64,000 nt of DNA from Lasiosphaeria ovina (Eukaryota > Ascomycota > Sordariomycetes > Sordariales > Lasiosphaeriaceae): the NCBI GenBank assembly GCA_033439765.1, contig JAULSN010000009.1, positions 186,001-250,000 on the forward strand, in the 5' to 3' direction. This document shows, piece by piece, positions 29,305 to 40,880 of this stretch. Both the position numbers and the translations under genes were made by a program. A model generated the notes under the pieces. It did no database searches. It saw only the letters and a list, made by a program, of their open reading frames with translations, and was not told where the DNA came from. Each line of letters opens with the position of its first letter. Position 1 is the stretch's first letter.

Positions 29305-30790
29305 CCCATGCTCCCCCGATACTGGCTATCCTCGTTGCCACAAAGGCATTCAGGGGACTACGAAAGCATTGAGCATCTTCTCGCCATACAACCATCAGAG
29401 GGAGAGATGCTCCACTTACAGTGGAAGGAAAGCGTCCGTGATTTCCCCTTCTTCAAGAGCATGTCGTCCGCAAGGGGTGGGGTCCGCCAGGAAAGATGGA
29501 AACGGCGACTGCATTTAGCAAGCGCCTCAGGCAACTGGGTTTTCGCGCCGGATATCCTCGTCCGCCCACAATTCATGACTTCAGAGCAGAGGGCCTATAC
29601 TGGATTGCTATGTACCCGGGAGTTCTTCCCTTAGCCCTCCCACGCAACCCACAGCTGTGGCAGTCCCTCCCGGCGGGGAAGCAAGAAGAGTTCCAAAATA
29701 GCTCCGAGTTCGTTAAATTAAAAAACGACCTTGCAGCTTTGCAAGGACAGGACGGCGAGATGCAGAGTCCACTTCACGTCGCAGGGCGCTTTACGGCGAG
29801 AGACGAAGAATGACTGAGAAAGAAATCCGAAAGTACCAGAAGGCTCAAACGTACCAGCCCGGCGGAAAGGACGGTTCCCCGCCATGTTACCACCCGAGTA
29901 TATTCGACCGTGTCCGGTTCCTTATGCCCGAGCGCGACCGCCTCGCATCTATACTCTTTTCGAGACTGCCACATTACGGAGTGAGTCTAACTGGTCTTAG
30001 TGCCCTTCGGGATATGGTCGCACTTTGCGAGGAAGATGCTGAAGTAGAGTTCCGGCCCGGGCTTGGAGCCGGAGAAGTGTCGTTGCTCCAACCTGGTACG
30101 CCGGCGGAAACTGGTCAAATATACAGCTGCTATAAGAAAAGCCAGAGGGGGTTTTGTGGAGTTTTGCTTTCTGTGCAACGAGTGGATTTTCGGGAAAGCA
30201 AAACTCCACAAAACCATTGCCAGGCGCATCTATAGATTTTCTGGAGAGACACTGCCCGTCCAATGCGATCCCCTCACCCACGGCGGCGTCCTCGCCACTG
30301 CAGGCTACTGTGTGTTCTGCATGGCGGATTTGTCTCTACTGCCTGAGGAGCGGCTACGCCAATTTCTGGACAGAGTTCCATGGAAGCATCATCACCTTCA
30401 CCACCACTACGAGGAATACGTCCGAATCCTTACTGAAGAGGAAGGATTAGTGAAATGCCTGCCCGCATATGCGATGCGTTGCGTTTCTATATTCGACTCG
30501 GTTAAGCATCTAAGATTTCATCTCCTACATGTTCACTGCTCCGACTTTAATAAGGAATCGAGCACTTTGGACTTGTCCGAGGAGGAGTGTGACGTGGAAC
30601 CGACTAGAGTTAAGATACCGAGGCGAAGCAATAGAAAGGAACCGGGAGGCACCAAAGGGGAATACTATTTTATTTTATTCACGAGACGGCCGAAACGGTC
30701 TACCGAAACCGGCTGGCCACCATGCCCACCGCACCTTGTAGCCGTTCCGTTCCGCATCACCTCTCGATAGTCCCCAAACCTGGACTTGGA
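29305..30790 (+). pseudogene. DUF3435 tyrosine-recombinase relic (Crypton/Starship captain family)
   Basis: Four frames together give the C-terminal half of a fungal DUF3435 protein. The blocks in order are IEHLLAIQPSEGEMLHLQW; then FSKRLRQLGFRAGYPRPP with TIHDFRAEGLYWI, whose HDFR fits the H-x-x-R box of tyrosine recombinases; then LPRNPQLWQSLPAGKQEEFQ; then YHPSIFDRVRFLMPERDRLA; then EVEFRPGL; and finally a Cys/His-rich part (FCFLCNEW, LPVQCDPLTHGGVLATAGYC, FDSVKHLRFHLLHVHC). Roughly 50 residues expected between YWI and LPRNPQ are missing. In the family this interval should contain the nucleophilic tyrosine, so the copy would be dead even without its frameshifts. Captains of this family move giant Starship elements by site-specific recombination. 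Confidence 0.85.
30150..30215. repeat. 22-bp perfect inverted repeat inside the DUF3435 relic
   Basis: Arm 30150-30171 (GGTTTTGTGGAGTTTTGCTT and TC) is the exact reverse complement of 30194-30215, with a 22-base loop. The left arm encodes the conserved GFVEFCFLC. The right arm replaces the codons expected before NHCQAHL. Confidence 0.95.
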
Positions 30791-31214
30791 TAGATGGCGG
30801 AAGTGCTACGAGCGTTGAGACACCGCCATCATCACCCATATATAGCGGCATACTTGCGACCGGTATAGAGTTGCTCGCTGAAAAGACAACCTGCTCCGAG
30901 TCAAGCTCCCAGTCGACGTTCGATATAGCCTGTAGTAAGCTCTCGGCGGCCACTTCAACACAACTCATAGTCTTCCCATCTCTACTTAATAAAGCGGACC
31001 ACCAACCGTTGTTCTCCGATAGCGAGACTAGACTTCGTGTTATAATCTTACTATCCTATACCCAGAAGCTCCAGATCTGTTGTAGGTGTCTTCTGTTTCG
31101 TAGTAACGCCCCCCCCCGGTCGTTGACCATGACAAATGTGCATTAGTAGTAGAGTTGAAACTCTTGGCGGTAATAGAGTCACCTCCCAGCGATCGAGATA
31201 GCCGACCTACTTGT

Positions 31215-31520
31215 GATATCTCCGAAGCTGTCCAACATAGTTTAGACGACAAGCACTATACGGTTGACCGCCTACTTGATGAGTGGAAGGGCTGGTTTTA
31301 TGTGAAATGGTTTGATGGAAGCTGCAGTTGGGAGCCTCGAAAGAACATCCTAGACCACAGGCTTATCGAGCATCTTAGGAGGGATTACAGAGGGCTCTAT
31401 CCGGGGGTAGAGGTCGTGCGTACCACCCGTCAGACTAAAGGCGGAAAGGTGGAATACCGACTACATTTCAAAGGTCGTCCTACGGCGGAGGATAGTTGGG
31501 TGGCAGAGAAGAATATCTGA
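31215..31520 (+). pseudogene. Chromodomain segment downstream of the DUF3435 relic
   Basis: The frame ending at TGA 31518-31520 reads YTVDRLLDEWKGWFYVKWFD, then CSWEPRKNILDHRLIEHL. This is a clear chromodomain: aromatic residues Y, W and W with a WEP motif, about residues 35-80 of the frame. A second, weaker repeat follows (VEYRLHFKGRPTAEDSWVAE), again with a W near the end. There is no ATG in good context, and stops precede it, so it is either the 3' exon of the DUF3435 gene or a separate relic. Chromodomains bind methylated histone tails, and in fungal transposons they steer insertion. Its same-strand position 430 bases after the DUF3435 blocks favours one ancestral gene, by inference. Confidence 0.7.
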
Positions 31521-31698
31521 ACCCTGAGCTGATATAGATACGCAAACCTAGGTAAATGAGTTAGAAAAGGGAAGGGGCATGTTTTCACTCTCAGCTTTGT
31601 TATAGCATTTTGAGAGCTCAGTCTGAAGAATTTATATGTTATGCACCCACTCCTATATAACGTGCTACCCCCAATATATCTAAACCCTATATTAGACT

Positions 31699-31762
31699 CG
31701 TGAGAATAGTTTCTCGTGAGAATAGTTTCTCGTGAGAATAGTTTCTCGTGAGAATAGTTTCT
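31699..31762 (+). repeat. 16-bp tandem repeat
   Basis: Four copies of CTCGTGAGAATAGTTT. Confidence 0.95.
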
Positions 31763-33009
31763 CTCCAAAATATTCGCGAAAAGTTGAACGGCTATTCTAT
31801 TCGATCAAATTCCGAGGGAATACTACTAGAGGTTTATTGTGAGGAACTAGTTGTATTAGCGGCCGGCCAATATCTCGTACTCGAGAATATTATTAACTCG
31901 AATACTCTTTGTCCGGGTTCATTGTGTCAGTATGCCGACGCATTTTCGCCCGCGGGTCGTACCCTTTTCTGGTCCGGTGAGTACGTACCCTTTCTGCCGC
32001 CGGGTACGGTACGTATCCTGTCTGCTATGAGCTTCTTTTCTGCCGGCAGAAGATTTACGCCCAGCGTCATGGGGACCCAGTTCCCGTCCCTTTACGCCCA
32101 GATTTGGTCTTTCTGCCGCCGTGGGTACGTATCCTTTCTGCCGGCAGAAAATTTAAGCTCGCCCGTGCGCCTAGTTCTTTCTGGTCTTTCACTCATGGGC
32201 AATTTCTCATGATGAGTGTCTATACCCAATAGCACCTAAACAAACATAACGGCCAGTCACAACTCCTTGAGAAGACTCCCAAACGCTGTGCACTGAGTTG
32301 CCTTTCCTCCGGCGCGTTCGTGCCATTTGCCATCATCGTCTCTTTCGTGGGGCCTCTCACCGATGAAGCTATTCCCAACTCTACTCCTTCCACCAACACC
32401 AATAGCTATACCGTCTCTTGTAACACATGCCTGCGATGACAATAGGATATGCGTACCGCTAATCTCATTTTTCCATATTGTAGTATCTAGTCTTTTAGCG
32501 GGTAGGCACCTCCCAACCCCCTCCCCGCGTGAGATGGCGCTGCGTCTTCGCCCCCATCTACATTTTAAGACGCCCAGAGCCAATCGATCTACTGTTATTA
32601 CTCGCGACTCCGTGTCGTGCCCATTGCGTGGGCGATTATCTCAACCGCGAAGCTGCCTGGCCTTCCCTTCTCTCCCTCGTTCACTATTTCCTTCTTCTCC
32701 TTTCTTCCATTATGCTCCCATTACCTTCGTATTGCACCTGCAAGACAGGATTCCGTTTGCTGGGCGTCCGTATCCAGTCCACGGTCGCCGCTACTTCCCT
32801 TATTCTTTGGGCGACCACGGTGTTCGGCTGCCTCGCTCGCACGCCTGCACCTGAGCACCAAAGTGCATCAACGCGACAATCGGCAGCCGGCCTTCCTCTG
32901 CTGTACTGGCTACCGACACACCAAGCGCCGAGAAGCGTGCGCCGATCCCAGGCAACTGGCCGAGTGAGAGTGGAATGCTCCTGGGGCGATAGGTACGCAC
33001 CCGGAATTC
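31763..33009. other. No gene recognised; degenerate local repeat
   Basis: At about 31960-32150 the phrases CCCTTTCTGCCG, GGGTACGTATCC and TCTGCCGGCAGAA recur three times in variant order, giving small palindromes. The remaining sequence to 33009 has only unassignable frames. Confidence 0.4.
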
Positions 33010-33271
33010 CATTTTCCCCCCTTCCAACCTCGACATCGATACGCTTCCGGATCTGTCTCACACCATCAGGGAGCTAAGGCTGTACAGGATGTCGCGAGTT
33101 TTCTCGTTGCCCATGCCGGAGTGGATGAGTCCCGATCCCCCGGACGCTTGGGTAGAGCCGTTCTGCGCCAAGCTGAAGCATCTACGGAAACTGGTTCTCG
33201 TCGAGTGCAAGTTTAGACAGGAAGACCTACACAATCTTACGGACTGGTTAGATTTGATAATTGAGTTTTAG
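33010..33271 (+). pseudogene. Leucine-rich-repeat (F-box/LRR-like) relic
   Basis: One frame reads LDIDTLPDLSHTIRELRLYR, then MPEWMSPDPPDAWVEPFCAK and LKHLRKLVLVECKFRQEDL, ending NLTDWLDLIIEF. Evenly spaced leucines (IRELRLYRM, LRKLVLVEC) are typical of the LRR half of fungal F-box proteins. No F-box and no start are found upstream, so this is the 3' remnant of a gene. Confidence 0.5.
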
Positions 33272-35401
33272 AAAGAGGATGAATAGATACACCTCCTGTC
33301 GTTCTATCGTTTTTTTCTTCCGCACAACCTGGTGGAACACGCTACTGGGTGCAGAGAGACGTTGCTGTGCTGTGCTGTGCTGTTGTTTGATGTTCTGTAG
33401 GTAGTTTGTGGACGATTGCTCTACCCCTGTTCCGCGTTCCGGGGTTGTGGAGCTCGACTGGGCACCATCGATGCCACGGCCCGCTTGCCGCCCCCCTGTC
33501 GTGTTGGGGTCTAGGGCACTGCCTATCGAGTCATGCTCAAACGGGTGGCGCATCCTCCGCTTCTGTCCCAACCTCTTTTTTTTTTTTTTTTTTTTCCCTT
33601 TCCTTCAGGCCCTCCCCCGCCCACACGCCCTCCCAAGCCCACACATCTTGCACTCTCCTTACTATAGATGGAAAATATGATATAGAGTGGTGAAACTTTT
33701 AGTTAGTCTGTTAACGTAATGACTTGCCAAGTCATCCTTGGAGTGTCTTTTATTTTGGTACCCGCTTGGGCGAAAAGCGATGGGGTTTTTGTGACCGATA
33801 TGTTGCCGTGTAGGCCGTAAGCGCGACCGATACGTGCTGTTTTCCAGCGAGAAAATTGGATGGGCGTAATAATTGAATAGGAAGTGTCGGCTTGGCTTAC
33901 CCGATACCCGATACGGGTGGGAGCGAATGCCAGGAGAAACACGGTATTGCCAAGAATCTTATGTGTAACACCTTTCAGCCCAGTCATCAAATTGCTAATC
34001 ATTTCTGCCTAGATTGCCAGCCTTCTCCCGGTAATAAAGCTCACGGCTTTCTGTTTGTGGGTTGGTCTGGATGCTGTGGGGGAATGGAATGCATGGTACA
34101 TAACCCCATCGCCTTTGGTCGGTTTCAATTCCGCTCGCAATCGGACGCACTCTCGATTACATTGTCGATGGTCAGTTTCCATCCCGACGATTGATGGGAG
34201 AAACGAGAACGAACTCGAAGTCCATAGCATACAGGGAGTTGGGGGCGGGCGGTTCAAGATCTAGCCTATCACTCGGAAGCCATCTGGGCGGACACGGGCT
34301 GCCGAAAAGGAACGGGAAGAGGTGCTATGGTGGCGAAAAGTCCCCCAGCCCGTACCTCGGCGGCCCTGTCGTCTGGTGTAGGGCTTCATGACGATGGTTC
34401 GATGAAGAGGGAGGACGGCTGGCGGGTGGGAAGGTCGTGGTCAGGGAGCATCGCAGGGCTGTTAGGCTACAGATGGCACCTGTCGGGCATTCGTGTTGAT
34501 CTGGCCCATATCTACTTCGGAACCGAGAGTAATTCGAAGAAGGCGACCCTGCAGCGCCAATGTGCAGCGTGAAGCCTACAGGGCTCCCTGTGGAAAGTCT
34601 GGCGATTCAGACATGGGACCCAGTCTAGCGGCTTTATTTTTATTTTATTTTTCATGTTCGTAGGGGCACGCACAACACCACGACCAAGGAAGAAGGGCTA
34701 GGCGAGCACCGCGTTCTCGGAGACCCAGGCCAGGTCAGATGACTGTGGTGCAGCCAATGAACGGGACTCTTGTCCCCATCAAGATGCTTGAAGGCCGGGA
34801 CCGGGAGGACGCCTGTTCCTCAATTGCTCGCCAAGTCATTCACCGTTCTTTTCTAATGCTACCACGCTTCGAAAATCCACATCCTTTTTCCCGCACCTGT
34901 CCCCTTTTATTCTGTACTGTCGCCTTTTATTCTGCACCAGTTCGCATTCTGCTAGCCCTGTACCCGGCGCCACATGGCATGCATGACAACCGACACCATG
35001 GCAACGTATAAAATAAGTTTGACAATGTGCAGGCACACATTGGCAGACGTTCGTTCCATATGGGAAGGGTGTGGCACAGCACACGGTAGTTCCCTGAGCG
35101 GCCGCGGAGTGGAGGCGAAGTGCCTGCGGCTGAGCAGGCTGGTGCTTGGTGGCCACCGACGGTAAACAATTGCATATCGTGTGGAAATTAGTCGCCGATC
35201 TGGGGACCTGACCTGGAGGAATGAATGGGGGAGAGAGAAAACGTCTGGGCGCATTTATGGTGGGCAGCGGCTTCCATCGTGCTCGGCCATTTCCGAGTTC
35301 CAAAGAATGAGGTGGTATCGCGCGTCATTTCTCAAACAGGACCCGCCGGACGGCACACGGACCCAAAAGCACAATGTCGCTGGTAGGGCCGAGACAGGAA
35401 G
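33272..35401. other. No gene recognised; poly-T tract
   Basis: A pure T tract lies at about 33574-33595 and (TGTGC)n at about 33365-33382. Frames of 60-155 codons occur on both strands, but none has a recognisable motif or plausible splice structure. Confidence 0.4.
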
Positions 35402-35872
35402 GTGGTAACATGGCTGTGCCCAGGCTTGTGGACTTTTCATGTCTACTACAGTCCAGAATCTGTTCGACCCTGGGTTGATATCCTGCAAGAAAAGTTCTAC
35501 AAAGCCGACATAGACATTTGGGACATGCCACAAGAAGGCGGGAGCTTCTTCCAGGGTCGTGTAGGGAGTGTCCATATCTCGGTCTACGTCCAATCCTTAC
35601 AAGAGTGGCACCAGTTATGTGCGAGATTCACAAAGATTTTGGTGGTTCGTGGAAGACAGAAACTGAACGCGGCTAACAATCAGGGCTATAGCACGGCCAA
35701 GAGGATAATAATTCCGGCGAGCATCGGCATCATTCGCGCCCTGGACCTCATGATTCAGGCCCTGGATGCTAAGTACCTACAGCCGCAAGAGCAAAGGTGG
35801 GGGCCATCACGCTCATTTTTTCCATACTAACCCTAAAGTTTCAGGGATAGAAGCGCATTGCCGACGAGGTAG
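35402..35872 (+). CDS. Hypothetical protein, 3' part, two exons
   Basis: The frame over 35402-35796 reads LWTFHVYYSPESVRPWVDIL, then FYKADIDIWDMPQEGGSFFQ and RIIIPASIGIIRALDLMIQA. It then meets a convincing 48-bp intron (GTGGGG, TACTAAC, TTTCAG; 35797-35844), after which RDRSALPTR and a stop at 35870-35872 follow in phase. The codon use looks protein-like. The true start is not visible: the frame opens after a stop at 35384 without an ATG, so at least one upstream exon or a truncation is likely. I do not recognise the family. The 5' boundary is uncertain. Confidence 0.45.
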
Positions 35873-36034
35873 ATGTGATGGCCAGGGCCAAATTACACAA
35901 TTCCACCACAATACAACCAAAAAAAGCACCACCAACCAAAAACATCACCACCTTGACTTCCAAGCCCCGATCAATCAAGCTAAGTCAGCGGCTACCTTCT
36001 AACACGCATAGGCATGCTAATTTTCATCGTCTAG

Positions 36035-38100
36035 ATGTCTTCTCGAGCTTCCTCGCCTACTCCGTCGATCGCAGAGTCTTTCGCAAGCAGCGCAACCTTC
36101 GAAAGCGTGTGCTCCGAGGATTACGGCCCCGACACCGAGTACCAAGTCGACCCCGGCCATCTATTCGATCATCCTCTTCGCGGCAGGGAGATGAATATGA
36201 AGCTTTGCGAGTGGGCGAAGGACCGGGCATGCGGCCTAGTCAGAGAGAGAACCTACCAAGACAAGAAGACCGGGGAAACCAACAAAATCGTGTTCAAATG
36301 CGACCTGGCCGATCGTCGCCGACGACTAGCAAGAAGAAGGCGCCGGACTGCCCTTTCAGGTTCATTGTCCAAAGATCCAAGGGACAGAGAGACTGGGTCG
36401 CTCGCGCAGTCAATCTAACGCACAAAGGTCACCAAGGTGAAGAAGGTTGTGTATGTTGACGACATCAGCGACGACGACTACTGCGAAGATGAGCCGCCCG
36501 CGCAGGCTGTTGGCGATGCGGCTGATGACAACATAGAAGACCCCGACGATGCCGACTTCAAGAAGCTCAACGGCATGCACCAGAAGGTCCCCACGGACGG
36601 CGGGCCAAACCCGGCTCACAATGGAGGCATTCCCGAAGGAGATCCTCAACACCCGGGCAGGGCTTTTTTTTACTGTGGCAGTTCATCATCTACAGCTCCA
36701 CAGTTGAGGGCTTCAATGCCGCCTGGTCGATGATGCAGCGCGAATTTACTCGCACGTAGGTTGCCTCGATTTGTCAAGTATATTCGCAACGAACAGATCC
36801 CCCCGCAAGAAAGAGTGGGCGGGCTGTTATACGAAGAGGTAGGTATCGCAACTTCGGTCAAAGAACGACTTCGCCAAACGAATCCAATAACGGCTCTGTG
36901 AAGTCTTTTGAGCTCTCTGCGCGTTGCGGTCTTTGTGACCTGCATGAAGCAGTAGAGAGGCACATTAACCTACGATACCAGGTTTACCGGGAAAAGCGTT
37001 CTGTTGAACGTGATCTGGATTGACTGAGCATTCAATTGTCTGGTTAGATCGGTCTAAAATACAGGTAAAATAGCAACTTCTTATAGCCAACAGGATCACT
37101 GAATATCTCCACGAAAGTCCGTATTCAGGGCGGGCAAAAGAAGACCGTAGAATTGAAAGGAATCTCCGGTGCAAGGAATGTAGTCGGATTGAGGGCATTC
37201 CGAACGCAAGGGAGGGTGCAAAGGAGAGAAAAGCACGTGTTTGCATATGCAGGGGTAAAAGAGGGTCAATTTTGCAAGTAAGGGTCATTTCTTGGCGACA
37301 CGTTCCAAATCCAGAATGAGGGCAAAAATGGCCTACCTTGGATACACGTGTGGCTCGGTTTATGTGCCATGACGATCACCCGCTGGGCCCTTGATCATCT
37401 TGTAGATCAGTGGCGAATACTGCTTCCATTCCTACCTACGAAGGAGAATCCTCGGCCTGCTCCTCTTCCTGCCTGTATAGGTAGCTTTCGAGAGCAAAAT
37501 GGACTTCCCCGTGCGCATGAAATGCTGGCCAAGCATATGGCAGGCAGGGTTATCGGTGTTGGTGCGCCTAGAAGACTACCACCCTTACTGGCATCTCAAA
37601 CAACGGCTTGTAAGTTACCAGATCCATACTTGTGGGAGTTCACAGCTAATTTACTATGTAGGATGGATGCCAACGACGTTTATCTCCGAATGCGCGTACC
37701 GGACCCTGCGAAGCCAAAGGGTCGTCCCCGTAACCAGGGTGGCCCATTTGGTGACGAAGCCACCGTGCCGAGCGAAGTTACCTTCGCTACGCGCCCTGCA
37801 GGCCCTCGAACAACAACAAGATCACAAGCACCTAAACTTTCCTCTGCACGGCGGCAGCTCTCGCAGTGGGAGCTCGCAGGGCCTGGTTTGGAAGTCCTAG
37901 ATGAAGCAGACGACTGCATCATTGTGGCGAGAGTAAACATACAAGAGGGAGGCAATACAGAGACGGGGACAAGGTGGCACGAAGAGAAAAGCCGGCGTCG
38001 AGACGCCGATTCCGAACCCACACATCGAATTACAGGCTTTTGCGCTGTGGGAAGCCCGCAAGGCCAAACGCAGGAGGGCTGCAGAGTTGGAAACCCCTGA
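36035..38100 (+). pseudogene. Second MULE transposase relic, collapsed
   Basis: Starting at the ATG at 36035, the N-terminal block is a FAR1-like DNA-binding region (FDHPLRGREMNMKLCEWAKD, NKIVFKCDLA), then after a frameshift DCPFRFIVQRSKGQRDW and LTHKGH. Around 36690-36900 three frames give the post-catalytic block: STVEGFNAAWSMMQREFTRT, FVKYIRNEQIPPQERVGG and FGQRTTSPNES. At about 37370-37750 comes the SWIM-like region (CIGSFREQNGLPRAHEM, with the usual Cys before His replaced by Arg), EDYHPYWHLKQ and VPDPAKPKGRPRNQGG. The DDE core between 36460 and 36660 is deleted. The dispersed repeat at 38258 follows 160 bases downstream. Confidence 0.75.
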
Positions 38101-38257
38101 AGAAGAGATGTGGCTATTCGATTCGCAGGACGAATATGATCCTAATCCACAGTTAATTGGGTGGAAGAAGGATGGCGGCCGGCTCAATCCAACTGCGTTG
38201 GATTGAGGGGATTCCCGGGCAGTCAACAGCCCATTGTTGTACCCTAAAGTTGCCCTC

Positions 38258-38505
38258 AGCAATTTTCCATGTCCGTGCGTGATCCTGAGCCGCTCCTGAG
38301 CTAGGGTGAGCTAAGCTATGGGTGAGCCTAGCTTGCACAGCCGTGTGGCCCAATTTTGGACCCTCGACTAAAGTTGCCATCCGGAGATTCCGGTGCGTTC
38401 CTTGGTTTTATACTAACTATACTGAATAGGGTGCGGCTGCGTCAGCAGTGACGTTGCAAAATATGATTCGTTTAGCGTGCATTACAGCCTAGGCGTTTAA
38501 TCTTA
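38258..38505 (+). repeat. Dispersed repeat copy downstream of the second MULE relic
   Basis: Near-identical to 4028-4290 in the same orientation, with transitions such as CATTGCAGCCTGGGCG versus CATTACAGCCTAGGCG. It lacks one internal GAGCTGAGCTAGGGT repeat. Confidence 0.7.
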
Positions 38506-38625
38506 TATAGTGAGGCGAAGTGAGGCGAAGGGAGGAAAGGGGCGGAGGAAGAAATGTCCTTAATGCCAGTCCGCTCTTTATTTAATTTAAAGCTTGGAGT
38601 ATCTCATTACTTCAACCAGGAGGTG

Positions 38626-39470
38626 TGACAGGGGAGTTCAAGGTATGGAACGAAGACCACTGGATTACAATTCAGAGCTTAGGAGGTAAGATAAGGTGCA
38701 ACAGATCTCAATTCAGATAATAATCTTCTTTAGCAATTCCTCCCTCCGCTAGCCATCAGAACCGGATCCTTGGAGGGTTCTTAGTTTATTTACCCAAGGC
38801 CAATCCGTCAAGGCTCAGTTGTAACGCAGGCTGCGTCGGGGTTGACGAGGATAGGGGGTTGCACTTCAGGATGGTGGATTGTATAGTGGCTTGGGGTGGG
38901 CTCTGCAGGAGTCGTTTCAGGGGTTCAGGGGTTCGATAAGCGGAGCGTTTGTTGCTCACGCTAGGCCGTGTTTGTACGTAGCGTTGTTTTTTCTGCGCGA
39001 GTTCGCGCACCTTTTTAAGGGTGCGCGAACCAGCACCGATGTTTGGCATCAGTCAACCATCCTTTTCACCACGAAACCTCCTTTTTCGTGACCGTGCACG
39101 TGACCCTCCCTCCGATCGAAGGGCAGCCTTGCGGATGGGATCGTTAGAATCACGGAACCGTTCAGAATGAGCAAGATACGTAAAGAGTCTATTTAGTCAT
39201 AGAGATCATATGTTTAGTGGTATGGGTGTTTTTAGTAGTGCTCGTGCACCAAATCAATAGTAGGGGGTGGGGTAAGCGACCAATTGAAGCCTGCCTTCCG
39301 CTCTCTGGCGGAGCCAGAGAGCTCCTGTTATACCAGTAGTATTGTGGCAATGTCCGCCGCCAGCTGAACCGGCTTCGCCAGTCTAGCTCCGTTCAGCTCC
39401 GCTCAGCCCCTATCCAGCTACGGCCAGCTCCGATCAGCCGCACTGCACACTCGGGGCGTTACACTTGGTG
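38626..39470 (-). repeat. Possible solo LTR
   Basis: Read leftwards, the stretch starts GTGTAACGCCCCGAGTGTGC and could end near CCTGTCACA. TGTAACGCCCC is a common 5' end of fungal Ty3-type LTRs. The part 39290-39440 resembles 46150-46290 (TGGCAA-GT, CTGG-CTTCG-CAG). I could not verify target duplications or the second end, so the boundaries are tentative. Confidence 0.35.
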
Positions 39471-40622
39471 GATTTAGGGCTGTGCTTTAGTCAGGATCGG
39501 AATCGGGATAGGCACACTCGAATGGAGTTAATTGGTATGTTTCTGGCATGGGAAGATGATGGTACTTGGCGATTGAGAAGAGCCTGTAAGGAGATCAGTC
39601 AGGTGTGAGGTGGTCGTGTATGAACCATCAGCGTAGTCTTCAATCACTCGACAATCTATCAGTAATATACAAACTAAGTAGGACGTCCCATCTACGAGGC
39701 GGGCTCGTCGGCTCTAAACCGCACTAAAGGGTGAATCTTTGCGCACAGCGGGTTTCCTCCAGGGATATCTCGTCAACAATCTTATAATCAAAAAGGCAGC
39801 AGCGAGGCGCACCAAACCCGCGATTCGCCAGTCAACTCTCTCAGGCCGTTATATCACACAGCGGTCAGAAAGCGTATCAAAGTAGTGGATTCGGCAAGTC
39901 GCGATATGCCGGGATAACCCATCGTTTTGGCGCCCTTTGAGGTGAACGCTCCCGCTACCAAAAGATAGTATTAACAAATCTCAAGCATAGCCTCATTGGC
40001 AGGGCGGCGCAGAGGAATACAGCTCACTTACGCAGCTTTCACGCCTTTAGGATAGCGTTGGAAGATTAAGCAAGGGTCAATTACTATTACTTGCAGATTA
40101 TTATCAACGCAAGCAGTTTGCCACGTCGGACCACGATACCCGAACCCCACCTATGAACATATCCGCCCAAGCACGCAACGGATACAAGAGGCGCTATCCT
40201 CTAACGACCAATCTCAACTGTCTAAGCCTGTCCCGTCATAGCCACGATCACCCCCCGGCGGATCTGAGCAGCAGCCTCCCGCCCATAACCTCGTCAGGCG
40301 CAGGCACACTTAAACCGCCCCGGCCAACAAAAGCAGCCCTCTGATGTCCCATCTCCAAACGTCCCCTTACAACTAAACATCTCACAATCTCTGCGGCGCA
40401 GCCATAAATAAGCCCACCTTCCATAGGTCGCCGGTCACAACGTCGTCGCTACCCCACACGCAGCCAACGGTAGCAACATCAACTTCCACTTCAACAACCA
40501 AACCCCCCGCCCATCAGCCACCGCTAGGCCGTTCTTCAGTCTCCCCTTCTAGTAAAACCCGGAAACTGCCAAGGGACCCAACATGACGGCCTGGCTACGC
40601 AAAGGGAGGGCGGCCAGCGGAC
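39471..40622. other. No gene recognised
   Basis: Frames are short and stop-rich, with no motif. The base composition is ordinary, with no repeat match noticed. Confidence 0.4.
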
Positions 40623-40714
40623 TTAACAGATATCCAACCTCTGGGAAAGGGCCAGCATCCTAAGGTACTCACATCCCATCAAGCTACAGGGATAGGACAA
40701 ACGCTGATGGATTA

Positions 40715-40880
40715 TTATGGTAGGCATGTACTGGTATATTTCAAGACATCCCATCAGTGCTGTCCCAAATTTTGAGCTGGGGTATTGCGTACCATCCCAG
40801 GGCATATACTGGTATATTCTGGGCCAAGATTCGGGACCGTGGTCCATGATTCGGGGCCATAATTTCCAACCGAGGTTCGG
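40715..40880 (+). repeat. AT-rich dispersed repeat (TACTGGTATATTC family), copy 2
   Basis: Contains ATGTACTGGTATATT, GACATCCCATCAGTGCTG, GTACCATCCCAGGGCAT and GTATATTCTGGGCCAAGATT, all of which recur at 56861-57125. The right edge, GGACCGTGGTCCATGATTCGG, runs straight into the coding sequence of a glutathione-transferase fragment. Confidence 0.8.

Noticed and set aside
31155..31520. Chromodomain frame as a stand-alone gene
   Set aside because: There is no ATG in context, the frame opens after stops, and the strand and position fit the 3' end of the DUF3435 relic better.
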